Source: Schizochytrium sp. TIO01
Taxonomy: Eukaryota > Sar > Bigyra > Thraustochytrida > Thraustochytriidae
DNA: 64,000 bases
Assembly: GCA_004764695.1 (NCBI GenBank)
Contig: SMSO01000025.1
Coordinates: 1,907,102 to 1,971,101, forward strand
Reading direction: 5' to 3'
The position numbers and the translations under genes are program-made. Positions 13,001 through 24,084 of the stretch are shown in pieces. The notes under the pieces were generated by a model. It was not told the origin of the DNA, did not search any database, and saw only the letters and a list, made by a program, of their open reading frames with translations. Within the stretch, counting starts at the first letter, position 1. Each line of letters starts with the position of its first letter.

Positions 13001-16000
13001 GCAGGCAAACTAACTAACTGTAAGACGCGCCTATGTATCTGTAGGAGGGTGGTACCACCTTGGTACAGTGTGTTTTCTTTTCTTTTCAAAAGGACCAATC
13101 TTCCGCTTCATCGATCGCTGCGGAAAAGAACAGAACACCCCTGCCCGGACAAGTAAGTTCTTCTTCTGAGAGTCTGTTTAGTTTGTAAAAATAAATGAAT
13201 AAATAAGAATAAAAAGAAGCGCCGCCGCGTAAAAATTACCGATAAAGTTTTTTTAAGGCCCTCCCTTCCTCTCGGTAGTGCTAGCTTTAACCACTAAGCC
13301 CAGCTTACTGGAGACGCGCGTGTGGCGCCGCGTACAAGACCACGTGCAGCGCACACCTGCACCCGCGAGGGAGATGTCAGTGGGGACACATCCTTGGAGA
13401 CCAGTGGGGGAGATTCAGATCCGCCGCCGCGACGTCGTCGTTGGCGTCCTCTCTCTCTCTCTCTCTTTCTGGGCTATATATGCTATTCTATTTATGTATG
13501 TATTCCAATTTTAAAACTCTACTTTGATTCTGCATTTTATTATATCTTCGACGAATGAGAGCGAAGAACAAAAGGAAAGAAAGTTGAGGTCTTCAGAAGA
13601 AATGAAAGAACTGAGAGAAATGAGAGAAATGGAACTCACAATGAAAGACAAAAAAAAAAAAAAAAAGTCGGAAGCGAGAGGAGACAGAGCGGATGTGTAC
13701 AGAGGACGAAGAGTGTCCTCCCTTTCTTCGAGACGCTGCGAGCGGATCCGCCAAAGTCTCGAACCCTCATCGTCGTCGTCGCCGCAGCCTTTGATGCGCA
13801 CCGCACCGTGCCAACCAACTCTCGCACGCCGCCGCAACTCCGTCTCTACGACGCTGGCCCAGATCCCGCCCCCCCCCCAGCATAGCCAGGCACCCACGCT
13901 CCACGAAGCAGCTCGCGCGGGTTGCCTTCGCCGGCAAAGATACCGCTGTCTTAGCATTCATCTTCATTCACTCATCCACTCATCTCCAAGGATAGACAGC
14001 GGAAGGTACGCAGGTCTGAATAAACCTGAAGCAACACCGCCGATGGGTCGGTGGGCCGCCAGAACTCCGGTCGATGGCCGCCAGAACTCTGATTCTGGCA
14101 GAGAGCCCAGCCGGACCTGCTGCTCAGCAGCCCTCAAGAAACGAGAAACCCGCGAGAGCCTTAAAGGCGCACTCACTCCTCGAGATCGCTAGTTAGCCGC
14201 CCAGCTAGGACCTACCTACTGGCCGCTACGCCCCCTCATGCTCTCACACTGCGCGAGTCGTATATTTGCGCACCCCCCACACACGCCTATACCTACCCGT
14301 GGCACCTGGGTGTGCGTCGCGCAGCAGACCTGTGTATTCTTTGGGCGAATTTGCGCAACCCCTTTTGGCCTCTTTGTCTTCCTTCTCCTTTGATAGAGTA
14401 TTTTATGTATGTACTATGTATGTCCCTACTTTGATCCTCTCAGGCACACACTGCGAAGAGAAGAAGGATCTTGAGAAGCCCATTCCATTCCATTCCATTC
14501 CATTATATATTCTACTCCATTCGTTGGGGCCTTCAGGTTGACAGCATGAAAGACTTGGCAAAAGGCGCAAGCTTATTTGGCAATGTGTCCATAGATAGAT
14601 GGATGATACATATTCGTGTATGTATGTATGTATGTATGTATGTATGTATGTATGTATGTATGTATGTATGTATGTATGTATGTATGTATGTATGTATGTA
14701 TGTATGTATGTATGTATGTATGTATGTATGTATGATGCGCTTATATATGTATGTATAGCACAACTAATGAAAGGTTATTAATTCTCTTGTCCGCCTTTTG
14801 CCAGTACGAGTCAGACTCGAGTCTGCGAGGCAGCGCAGGACGCGGAAGTGGGCAGAATAATGAACGGAGGACGCTGTGGCACGCGGGGTGAGTACGAGGC
14901 GCCTTGGTCTCGAGACACTCGGTTTGTGGATTGGCAACAACGCGTAACGCCTCGAAATTCTCTCTAGCTCTACAGCTAGAGAGAGGGAAATGAGCACCTC
15001 GAAGAAATGAACGGGAAAACGTTTAGCGTAGCTGCGGCTATGCAACGGTTAGCAGAAGCCCCTGCTTGTCTTGAATTATAAGGATCCATGATGGCTCTCT
15101 TTTTTCTTTCTTTGCCTCTCTTGTTATTATGGCAATGGCGGTTAGAAATCGATAAATAAGAGCTATTGCTCTGTTCGTTCGTTCATTCATTCATTCGTTC
15201 ATTCACCGTAGTTGGTTTGGAGCGGCCTTTGGGGGGGCAGATGTTATTGTTGCGAATTGGCTGCTAGAGGTAGGGATTATTTGTTATACTATCAGGGCGA
15301 GAAGACAGCTGCAGGTTTTGCAAAAGAAAGAGAAGAACGAGAAGCACTTCAAGGTATCTTTTTCAACAAGCTGGGAACTCCTTGCTGACTTTTGAAGAAA
15401 TTCATAAGCGCTATGGAAGTAGAGCAAAAAACGGAAGGTTTTGCTTTCTTTTCTTTTCTTTTCATTTCATTTCATTTCATTTCATTTCATCAGTTAACTT
15501 GTCCTGCTCTTTTATTTTTTTTTTTAAGCAAATAGGAGTACGTTTTAAAAGTTACTATTTTTTCATTTAAAAATAATTGCATTCCTTTTCTTTTCTTTTT
15601 TAATTAAATTAAGATTCATCGAAGGTAACCGATTTGCTCGAATATCCATTTTCTGCACAAGGTAATCTTCAATCTGCCAGGCCGACTCGGTCTGGGGAAA
15701 GCAGCTAGAAATCGGGAAGATTGGGCATCATGCTTGACTGAGGCATTGCTCGCGTGCACCAAAAGAAATCAGTGAAGCTGGTAATACCAGTATTCTGTCT
15801 GTATTCAATATCTTGGTTGTTTGTTGTGATATCGATCCTTGGATCGTTGCACCATCCTAAATAGTGTAAGGAAGCAGCATTCAAGATAGCGCACGCCTCC
15901 GCAAAAATGGACTCTTGATCAAACTGGCCTTCGGTCAGTACAGGGACTGACTGCACGGCCAAGGAAGCGCTCAATTCAAGCTCACAGAAGACGGTCTTCT

Positions 16001-17618
16001 CTCGACGAAGCCAAAGTGAGTGGATAATCGAAGAGGCTACCTTTCAATGACGAGTGCTGGGGTTTACGAGCCTGCGAGGAACTTGTAAGAACCTTTGATT
16101 GAAATATCCATTAAGATTAATAACCCGGTGGCGTATCTGTTTGGCAAGACTTTACTCAAAATCTTTTCTCCTTCTCTGCTGGTTTGTATACCATGACATG
16201 ACTGCATTCTGTAACAGGTTACAGGCCTAAAAAGCTAAGATGCAGCAATATGCTTGAATATCTATGGTTGCCAGTGAGAAATAGCTCAAGTTCACTATTC
16301 GCGTGGTTTCTACTCAGGAGCTATGACTGTGGAATGTTGATAGGACCTTTCCAGGGGGCGGGGGAGGGGGTGAACCATATGCGCATCCCAAATAATGTAC
16401 ATATATTCTACAGTATGTAACAAACTATTCATTTGAAGAAATTACCATCTTTGGTGTGTGAACTATTCGAGAGACCTCTTGCCTAGATAAACTAGGGCAT
16501 TATTTATCATGTTTTGACGATCGAGACGTCATTGGTTCTTCTAATATTCTTTGTAAAGAAGATGATAGAATACATTTAGAAACCATTCCATATCTCTTAG
16601 AGCTCGGCGGCTCTAAACGAGCGAGAGCGTTAAGTACACATTCATGTGATCTAAGTACTCTTCTTTGCGATCTATGTAAGAGAAGAGAACAGATGAAGCG
16701 AGTACGTTCTGATTTGAAGGTGCGAAGTAGGAAAGGTGTTCTACTCTTAACAAAAATGAGAAATTCCATCATGCAAAAGACCGTTGTCAGGTCAGGGTTT
16801 TCTACAATTATAATGATATGGAATGACGACCCTGCGCCGATAAGCTCTGCTCGATCATTAGGGAGCACAAAACTTACAATTGCTTCAAGTGGAGGAGATC
16901 TACTGACATAGCAAAACATACAGATAAACTAAGATCCTGCATAGATTGCAGAGAAGACACAAGGCAACTAATTACACAAGCAAGCAAACAATGCTCGCTA
17001 CGAATAATATAAATGTCGCTTACAGAATAGGTCATGAATACCTTCACTTGCCTTCATGCCTGTTTTCTCATCAGATGTACCCTCACGCTTGTTTTTGCAG
17101 CATTGAAAAGATCGCCCCTGCTCTAATCACACGAACAGTAGGAAACGCACATGATCCCCTTAGAACATAGAGTGTCACCTGACATTGTAATGAGATGCTA
17201 TCTGTTTAGCATGATTATACAAAATGCTACTTGAAATTGTCCTTGTTGCATGCAAACATTTAAAGATGAAGGTTGTCTCTAATGCAAGGAAGGAAATGCA
17301 TATTGCAATTTCCACAATTTCCGCAATATTGTAAGACCTGTGTTGAATAAAGCTGCTTATGTTACCTACTCAACGCAACTGAAGTCTGATTGAGGTTGAG
17401 TTGCTCTTAACACTGAAATCAGCAAACATCACAGAGGTGGGCTATTAACAATGCGCAAGCGAATAAGCAAACTAATTACTGTGCAATTGCATCAGTCGAT
17501 AAAAAGTGTCAGAGTAGATATAGATTTGCGTGATATGTTATGAAAAAGGTGGATTTTGCATGTGTGCATACAATTAAGAGAGGTGGATAATTTGGCAGAT
17601 TTTACAAGTTCACAGAGG
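13001..17618. other. No recognisable gene; microsatellites and AT-richer DNA
   Basis: Simple repeats include an A run at about 13651-13667, (CCATT)n at 14480-14504, (GTAT)n at 14616-14734 and TTTCT/TTTCA pentamers at 15445-15490. On +, a frame stays open from about 16463 to a stop near 16911 (about 149 codons) but has no ATG until 16693. An opposed frame of 139 codons covers 16500-16919. Open frames of this length are expected a few times by chance in a window of this size, so neither is called. The stretch 16920-17618 shows nothing further. Confidence 0.65.
14616..14734 (+). repeat. (GTAT)n microsatellite, about 30 copies
   Basis: This is an almost perfect tetranucleotide run of about 119 bases. 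It keeps long frames open on both strands, with products made of repeated Met-Tyr-Val-Cys on + and Tyr-Ile-His-Thr on -. Those frames are artefacts of the repeat and not genes. It is the longest pure tract seen in the window. Confidence 0.97.
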
Positions 17619-19682
17619 TCACAGTAATGTGCACGAGGGCAAAAAAGAGCAGTAAGCATCGCTATGCTCTTGTGTTGCCCACTGGCGCAGGAATGAGTCA
17701 TCCTCCTCATCTTCTTCGGTTTCAAAACTGCTTCGTGAGGCACGAGCACGACGCCGGTTCTTGCGAGCAAATGGATTGCTGTCGAGATATTTTTGTAGAG
17801 CTGGACTTTCCTCAAAATAATGCGGTTCCTGAAAGTGGTGTTTGTTAATGCGGGTCGCGACCATATACGGGAGAGCAGGCATAGTACCATCCACATCGCT
17901 ATAGTTAGGGTTCACGGGGGGCAGCTTCAAGTAGCGACAAATTTGGTTACAGCGATGAGTAGAAAGAAATTTTTCAAAGCCTCGCATTCCAAGATTACCT
18001 TTGCCAAAGTCCCGACCATTTAAAGTATGAATCTGTGGGTCTGTGTAAAGGTCACCAACACCTTGGATGTCTACCACTAGCATTGTACGGGCAGAAGCTT
18101 CGTAGGTAAAGTGAGAGAATGCTTGTGGTGTGTTTCGTTCGTCTTCGCTTACATATCCATAGTTATTGTTAAATTTGCGGTAGTCACCTGCTACGAAGCG
18201 TTCCACAGCACAAAGAGGCGCTCCTTCTCGTTCCGTCAGCTCCAATATCCAAGCTTTGCAAAACTCGACCAGCCGCGGAGGATTGTATGAGTTAAACAAA
18301 CGAGCATAGTGAGCACAGTGCGCTTGCATTTCAACATCTCTGAAATAAGTAGAAGGATCCTCGCTAGGATTAATGGCAATTTTCGCAACATAGCTTGACC
18401 GCTTAGCTCCCCCATTCATCACAGTAACACCAGCATGGGGTGGTGGGATCTTTGCACCGTTGCCACGAAACAACATCTGTTGCGCGCTATGCTCAGATGC
18501 GCTCTGTTCGGCTGCACTCTGCTGCACACCAGCCGCCACCGCGGCTACCGCAGCTGGTGTATTTGATGATGCATTGCCTGAAATACTGGCTGCAAGGAGG
18601 CTTTCTGGGGTTATTGTCATTGGAGGGGGAGGCTGTTCCCTGCCGTCAGGGCCGACCTCTTGTAAATGGTACACAAGGCGAAGACCCCCACGAGCAAAAG
18701 GGGTATCATCTAAGCGAACAATTACGGGCTCGCTCTGCCATGACCGAGTTTCTAAATTGAAAAAGTGCTTCACGGCCTCTTCTGTAGGAATTGTTGAGAA
18801 GTCAGGTGGGGGTCGAGGCACAACAATGGAGCTCGAGACTCGCGACTTGCGACGCTTTGCTCGCGGTTTAGATCGGGCAGCTGCATTGCTTGTTGAAGTT
18901 GTTGAGTACGATGAAGATGTTGTACCAGTTAGTTCATCAATGAGCTGTGATCTGCGCTCTCGATACTCTTCTTCAAGGATGAATCCCTGCTCATAAAGAG
19001 CCGCCAAATTATGCAACTTGCTCCACTTATCCGATGCTGTGACTCCTTGCCCGGGGCCAACATTTTCATTCGTGGTAAGATTGTTGAGTGCATCTGCTTC
19101 CCTGGGGCTATCTTCGCGCCCCTCGGCATGCAAATCTTCGTGGTCTACCTGAGGCCCAGAATCTCCCCCAACAATGGCGCATTCTTGTGCTCCACCACTG
19201 TGCGTTGCCGGCTCTCCGCCAGTCTGAAGGTGAATTCTTGACGGTCCAGATTTTCGAGATGGAGTAGATCCTGATGATATTCTGCCATGTCCTCCTGGCT
19301 GCTTCTGGCTATAGCCCAATTTGCGATCATGTTTTGCTACACCGCCTTGAGTCCTTTCATTCGGCAAATTCTGCAAACTCTGCAAGCTCGGTAAGTTCAG
19401 CCCTTGCGAGGCTTGTACATGTTGCACAGCACCTTGAGTATTGTTTTGGGCATCGTAGAACTCGCCGCCATTGGCTCCAAATTTCATATTTGCATTGGCC
19501 TGACGGTTGGCATGTGGATCTTGGAACTCTCGAACATTTCGAGGTTGGAATTCGCGGAGCTCATGAAGGCTTCTAAGTAGTTGTTTGTCCCTTTCGAAGT
19601 CATCGCGGTCGCGCTCGAAGCTTCCATCGACCTCGCGCTCCTCCGCGATAGGCTCTACTGCAAGGCGCGAGTTAGGGTCCAT
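17619..19682 (-). CDS. Alpha-kinase (eEF2K/MHCK type) with SHOCT segment
   Basis: Atypical Ser/Thr protein kinase of the alpha-kinase family. I start it at the ATG at 19682 (687 aa); the open frame upstream has only a TTG. Residues 1-215 are hydrophilic and low complexity. Residues 218-252 form a SHOCT-like helix pair with the Leu-rich LYEQGFILEEEY pattern. The catalytic domain spans about 320-640. AKI Lys434 should bind ATP, and the VERFVAGDYRKFNNNYG block, DIQG (Asp538) and the Gly-rich GKGNLGMRG loop (560-568) are all present. The His576/Cys578/Cys582 set fits the zinc site of the family. An Ala/Gln/Pro-rich insertion of about 80 residues (345-425) lies within the N-lobe. An acidic stretch and a short tail follow. 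The fold is clear; the substrate is not. No calmodulin-binding or Sel1 repeats were seen, so it need not be eEF2 kinase itself. Confidence 0.9.
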   Translation of the reverse strand: MDPNSRLAVEPIAEEREVDGSFERDRDDFERDKQLLRSLHELREFQPRNVREFQDPHANRQANANMKFGANGGEFYDAQNNTQGAVQHVQASQGLNLPSLQSLQNLPNERTQGGVAKHDRKLGYSQKQPGGHGRISSGSTPSRKSGPSRIHLQTGGEPATHSGGAQECAIVGGDSGPQVDHEDLHAEGREDSPREADALNNLTTNENVGPGQGVTASDKWSKLHNLAALYEQGFILEEEYRERRSQLIDELTGTTSSSYSTTSTSNAAARSKPRAKRRKSRVSSSIVVPRPPPDFSTIPTEEAVKHFFNLETRSWQSEPVIVRLDDTPFARGGLRLVYHLQEVGPDGREQPPPPMTITPESLLAASISGNASSNTPAAVAAVAAGVQQSAAEQSASEHSAQQMLFRGNGAKIPPPHAGVTVMNGGAKRSSYVAKIAINPSEDPSTYFRDVEMQAHCAHYARLFNSYNPPRLVEFCKAWILELTEREGAPLCAVERFVAGDYRKFNNNYGYVSEDERNTPQAFSHFTYEASARTMLVVDIQGVGDLYTDPQIHTLNGRDFGKGNLGMRGFEKFLSTHRCNQICRYLKLPPVNPNYSDVDGTMPALPYMVATRINKHHFQEPHYFEESPALQKYLDSNPFARKNRRRARASRSSFETEEDEEDDSFLRQWATQEHSDAYCSFLPSCTLL

Positions 19683-22473
19683 GCTTCTTATCTCAAAGAC
19701 AGTCAACCCGATAGGAACGTCTCACTGGGGGACCAAAACGTTAAGCACTTTCAGAGATTTTCAGATGATATAAAATCGTTTCCTGTCGGAGAATTTTCAC
19801 CAAGCTCGCGAGGACCTCACGTCTCAAACCCCAACCCAGCTTCTAGTGGGCTTGATCGAACGCCTCGGTGACGCCGAGATCAAATAAAAACGCGGCAGGC
19901 ACACAATACGAAGGGCCTCGCCGGGAACCCCTCTTCCCAGAGGTTTCACTTCGCGCACCACGAGCGGGCGCCAGCGGGTCCGATTCCGCCCGCCAGCGCC
20001 TCGACTTCGCGGAGGATGGCGGTCTGGAGTGTCGCTGGACACGAAAATTTGTCTCGATGATGAACAACGAAAGAAGAAGAAAATAACTCTGTTTATTTAT
20101 TCCCTCATCATTTCTATAGGATATATAAAAGGAAGAGCGGCCCGACAGGTTAAAACTTGTATTTAACAATACTCAGCAGAGAGGCTGACGACTCTTTCAG
20201 GGGTAAAGAAGGGTGTTAAGGGACCCTGAGGCCCGCATCATCTACAGTAACAGGGCGCAATTGTGCAAAGGTGGGCGAGGTGAGACAGATACGGGTTTAT
20301 ACAGAGCCCCACTTTTACTGTCTTTCTTTTGATTTGCTTCCTTCCTTTTACTTGGATTTTGACTTTCATTTGTTTATTTCATTCTTCCTCTTCCTCTTCC
20401 TGAGAATACGAGGTTTCGCCTAACCCTCGGGTAGAACCTGCTAGTACCTCCTGCATGATTCAAGTTCGCCTTTTCGTCATCGTGATTCCAAAATCGACGA
20501 GGATGACGAGAAGAAGAAGCAGAAGAAGAATGCAAACGCGAGGTTTTATTGCGGCACTACTCGCTTTCCTCTTCTTCTTTTGTGGGACGATGTGACTTTG
20601 AAGGAGAGGAAAGAAGAGTCGAGAACCGAACGTCGTGGTGTGCGTACTTGCTCTACAAAGGCACCTTTAATCTATCTGGCACACTGAGTTAGTTTCCTTG
20701 CTTGCTTGCACGATAACTACCTACCTACCTACCTACCTACCTATGAAACTCTTCGTCGCCTCCTTTTGCAAGTTCATAAGCAAATTGTGGAATCCACGAC
20801 AAACTCCGACGTTTGGAGGGCCCAAGAATGCGATCTGTTTGATGTTCTCTCGCCAATCACAATCTGAGTTTGCAATTATAAAGCTCGGTTAGAAACGTAC
20901 ACCTAGAGCAACTCTGTGTTTGCGTGAAGCACAACTTCGCGGTCAACAGCAGTCCCCTCTTTGGTTGAAGATTGGTGGATCCACTGAGCTTTCACTCGAT
21001 AGCCTTGTTCTAAACTATAAAGCGCGAGATCAAGAACTTCAATGTAGTAGTAGGTGCCATCGCACATGTAGGTAGTCACTTACGAAATAGCACTACTGGT
21101 GCCTAGTACTGGTGCTCATGCAATGTAATCCAGCATCAGCTCATGAAGGACGAGAAGAACTCGAGTCAAGACAAGGGAATGAGGGGTTAGGAGGCCTCGC
21201 CGTGTCCATGACCTGATCCAAAGACATATATCTAGCCTTGATCCATAAATGCCATGGACCTTGAGCTTAGGTGCTATGTAGAAGCATTTATAGAAGTCCT
21301 GTCCTGTCCAGTCCTTCCTTCCCCACCTCCTCTTCCTCTGCCTCGAGTCAGCAAGAAATTACAGTTCCTCAAAAGACTCCCAGCACAGACAGACTCTTTC
21401 TTCTTCCTTGGGGGTGGCCCACGGTAGCCATAGCTATGCGATTATTAGCTGGTCTTTCTTTTTTGCAGAAATGAGAGGAAACGCGATGTATTCGCTCGTC
21501 GTCGTCTTTTTGGCAGAACCAATACCATCAGCAATTTCTCAGCATCATTAAGATCGTCCGTCATTACGGCCTTTATCGTCGTATTTATCACATCTCAATT
21601 TGCCCGAGGCATGCAAGAGCTGCTTGCTTTTATTTCTATTTTAGTTGCGTGTTAGCAATAAATAGCAAGAAGGGAAACCTGTACAAATGTGTAAGATCTC
21701 TGTTCAGCACAACACACAAGGCGGCTTTTCTTTCAAAGTACCAAGTAAGCTATCCCATGATGGCATGCAGATTTACGAATAAACTTTCACAACTTGGCTT
21801 CCGCACTAATAACTTGCAAAGCTGGTGCAATGTAGACGTGGTAAGCCAGAGTCAACCAACCTTGTGATACTTTAAGCTGATACTAAATGTTGTTATTAAA
21901 GAGATGGTTCAAGATTAAGTGTATTCCTCAGAATCGTTGTCTCTGTTTCGCTTTTTATCATGTTGCCATCATGAACTTTGGCAAAAGTCTATCCTCTTCA
22001 AATTGTAAGCAAAAAGATGTAATATCATTGCCATATGCACGTGTGCGCCCTAGGCTAAAATATCTCACCAGTCAGATATGCCATGATTGTTCAGGCACTT
22101 TAATCAAAGTCATGATGCCTGTTTTATGTTTTTCACCTTTCACATTGCCAACGCCATTTTGGTTTTTACTTGCAGTGCAAACATGAATTTTCGTGAATCT
22201 ATTGGAGACGATATTGCTCAAGCAAAATTAAATTGCGAGGTCTATTCTTTTTTCAATATTGTTAGTACTTTTCTCGTTCCCAAAATAGCTTCACCTGTAA
22301 CTTCGTTGTGTTTGCTAAACTCGACCTAATAGACTAATACAATGCATAATTCTGGAGAAGAGAGAATCCTTGAGATATATATTTAATCAAACTAAACGAC
22401 ATTAATTCTGCCTAACAGGACACCCTACTAGCTGTTTCTTCCTTTGGAAACGGAAGAGGTTGAAGGGATAAAT
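19683..22473. other. Intergenic, no gene recognised
   Basis: This is the space between the divergent-side 5' end of the alpha-kinase and the 3' end of TRM5. GC-rich sequence at 19800-20050 has opposed short open frames and may include the alpha-kinase promoter. A (CTAC)n tract lies at 20717-20743. From 21600 to 22470 the DNA is AT-richer and has short frames only. No RNA gene or mobile element was seen. Confidence 0.6.
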
Positions 22474-24084
22474 CTAGCAAGCATCAACAGCAAATGCGGC
22501 CTCTTCAGGCACGCGGAAATGAAGACAGTACATCATTTTGCGTGGAGCTACGTCACGGACCTGGCGAACATCGGTGAGTTCACGCGAGAGTTTGGAGCCC
22601 AGGCTCTTTTCGGCACGTAAAATAATATCCTCTTTAAAATCGTCTGCGCTTGAGAAACAATAGCAGTGCACTAAAGGCAAGGGTTTAAGACTTGCACTTG
22701 CTTGCTCGCTGTCCTCCACATCCACTTTGGCACGTTTCTTGTCTGGACCATCATCCTCAGAGAAACTCTCTCCAAACATGCCATTCCTATCATCCTCGAC
22801 AATTGCCCCAGAGAATCGTTCACGCGAGAAGGCGCCGCGGAAGGCATCCAGAAACTCAAGACCTGATGCGGGAAGATTCATTACAAAATGATCAGCAAGA
22901 ACACCATCGGCAAGGGTGCGGCGAATAAACACCCGCGCGTCCTCGTTGCTGGGAACAACAAGATCCTCGACCTTATTTACCTTAACATTCTGAACCAACG
23001 ACTCATAGCTCTTGGGATTAAGGTCACTAGCATAGACTTTGACACCCTCCTGAGCGGCAGGAACAGCAAAGGGGCCAACTCCACAAAAAGCGTCTACCAA
23101 AATCTGCCCTGGTTTGAAACGTGTGACAAGCTTACGATGTTCTTCGTGCAACCGAGAGTTCCAGTAGACATCGGCAAAGTTGAAACGAAAGGTACAACCA
23201 TATTGTTTCACCTCGACCTCCGTGTTCTCCTCGCCGGCAATCACCTCCATGGGGAAGGTGCGAAACTGGTTCTCAATAGACCCAATCTTGTTAACTACAG
23301 TGCGCAGCACAGGGTTTTTGTCCAAAATAACTTGACCAATTTGGTAACGCCATGGCAAGACCTCTTCACGCAAGTTCACGTGGGCAAGATGTCCTACGGT
23401 CTCAAACGAGGCAGGCAGCTCCTTGATTTCGGCCGGAATTAGCTTGCGTAAGATCTGTTCAGCAGACAAGTTATCATACCCTTGACGGACCTCCACATCA
23501 ATAATCTCTGCACCAGCGCGTTCACGCTCCTCCTCACTCAAAATCTTGGCGAGATCCTCCGTATTGGAAACTTGAGCAGGATCAAGCACGATCACTTTCT
23601 TATCTGCGTGCTCTTGGTCCTCCACTACAGAACGACGGCCACGTCCGCGCACAGTGAAGCGTTTCAGGGTTTTCATGAGACCGCCCACGTTGCGAGGGTC
23701 CAGACGCAAGCCGATGGCGTTGAGTTTTTCCTCAAACTGCTCCTTATCAATACTACGCTTTACATCCTCACCACCAGCGTTCCCAACCACGTCATTGCTC
23801 TTCTCAATGTTGTTATCTGAAGCCGCCATTTTGTGAAATCGATCTTCTCGTGAGCAGAAAGTTCTTTTTAAAACTCTATACGAAGACAGGCTCGACACAG
23901 ATGTTGTACACTTGGAATTTCCTTGTGAAACGGAGACCTTTGAACAAGCAGCAAAGTTCACTGCAGAGTTCGCAGACCTGGCAATCCTAGTGGTGGCGAG
24001 CGCTCCACAGGATTCCGCAGCTCGAGTTCTCAACCCGTGTACGCACGAAGACCAAGGACCTCTCGCAAAGACCTTTTGCAGCAT
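22474..24084 (-). CDS. TRM5: tRNA (guanine(37)-N1)-methyltransferase Trm5
   Basis: SAM-dependent enzyme that makes m1G at position 37 of tRNA, next to the anticodon, and so limits +1 frameshifting. From the ATG at 24084 the product has 536 residues. Features are the family block YQIGQVILDKNPVLRTV (about 248-264), DVYWNSRLHEEHRK (305-318), the SAM-binding DAFCGVGPFA (331-340), and NLPASGLEFLDAF (403-415), which carries the catalytic region of class I Trm5. Residues 1-85 are rich in Arg, Ser and Ala and poor in acid, as in a mitochondrial presequence. A second ATG at 23829 starts at MAASDNN and would give a cytosolic/nuclear form. Two targeted forms from one gene is established for Trm5 in yeast and trypanosomes; here it is inferred. 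A Lys/Asp-rich insertion sits at about 430-465. The frame is open to 24195 but has no ATG there. Confidence 0.95.
   Translation of the reverse strand: MLQKVFARGPWSSCVHGLRTRAAESCGALATTRIARSANSAVNFAACSKVSVSQGNSKCTTSVSSLSSYRVLKRTFCSREDRFHKMAASDNNIEKSNDVVGNAGGEDVKRSIDKEQFEEKLNAIGLRLDPRNVGGLMKTLKRFTVRGRGRRSVVEDQEHADKKVIVLDPAQVSNTEDLAKILSEEERERAGAEIIDVEVRQGYDNLSAEQILRKLIPAEIKELPASFETVGHLAHVNLREEVLPWRYQIGQVILDKNPVLRTVVNKIGSIENQFRTFPMEVIAGEENTEVEVKQYGCTFRFNFADVYWNSRLHEEHRKLVTRFKPGQILVDAFCGVGPFAVPAAQEGVKVYASDLNPKSYESLVQNVKVNKVEDLVVPSNEDARVFIRRTLADGVLADHFVMNLPASGLEFLDAFRGAFSRERFSGAIVEDDRNGMFGESFSEDDGPDKKRAKVDVEDSEQASASLKPLPLVHCYCFSSADDFKEDIILRAEKSLGSKLSRELTDVRQVRDVAPRKMMYCLHFRVPEEAAFAVDAC

Noticed and set aside
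14599-14781. Met-Tyr-Val-Cys repeat proteins
   Set aside because: They come solely from reading a (GTAT)n tract; the opposite strand gives an equally open frame.
16500-16919. Pair of opposed 139- and 149-codon frames as a gene
   Set aside because: No ATG at the start of one, no motifs, and chance frames of this length are expected in 64 kb.
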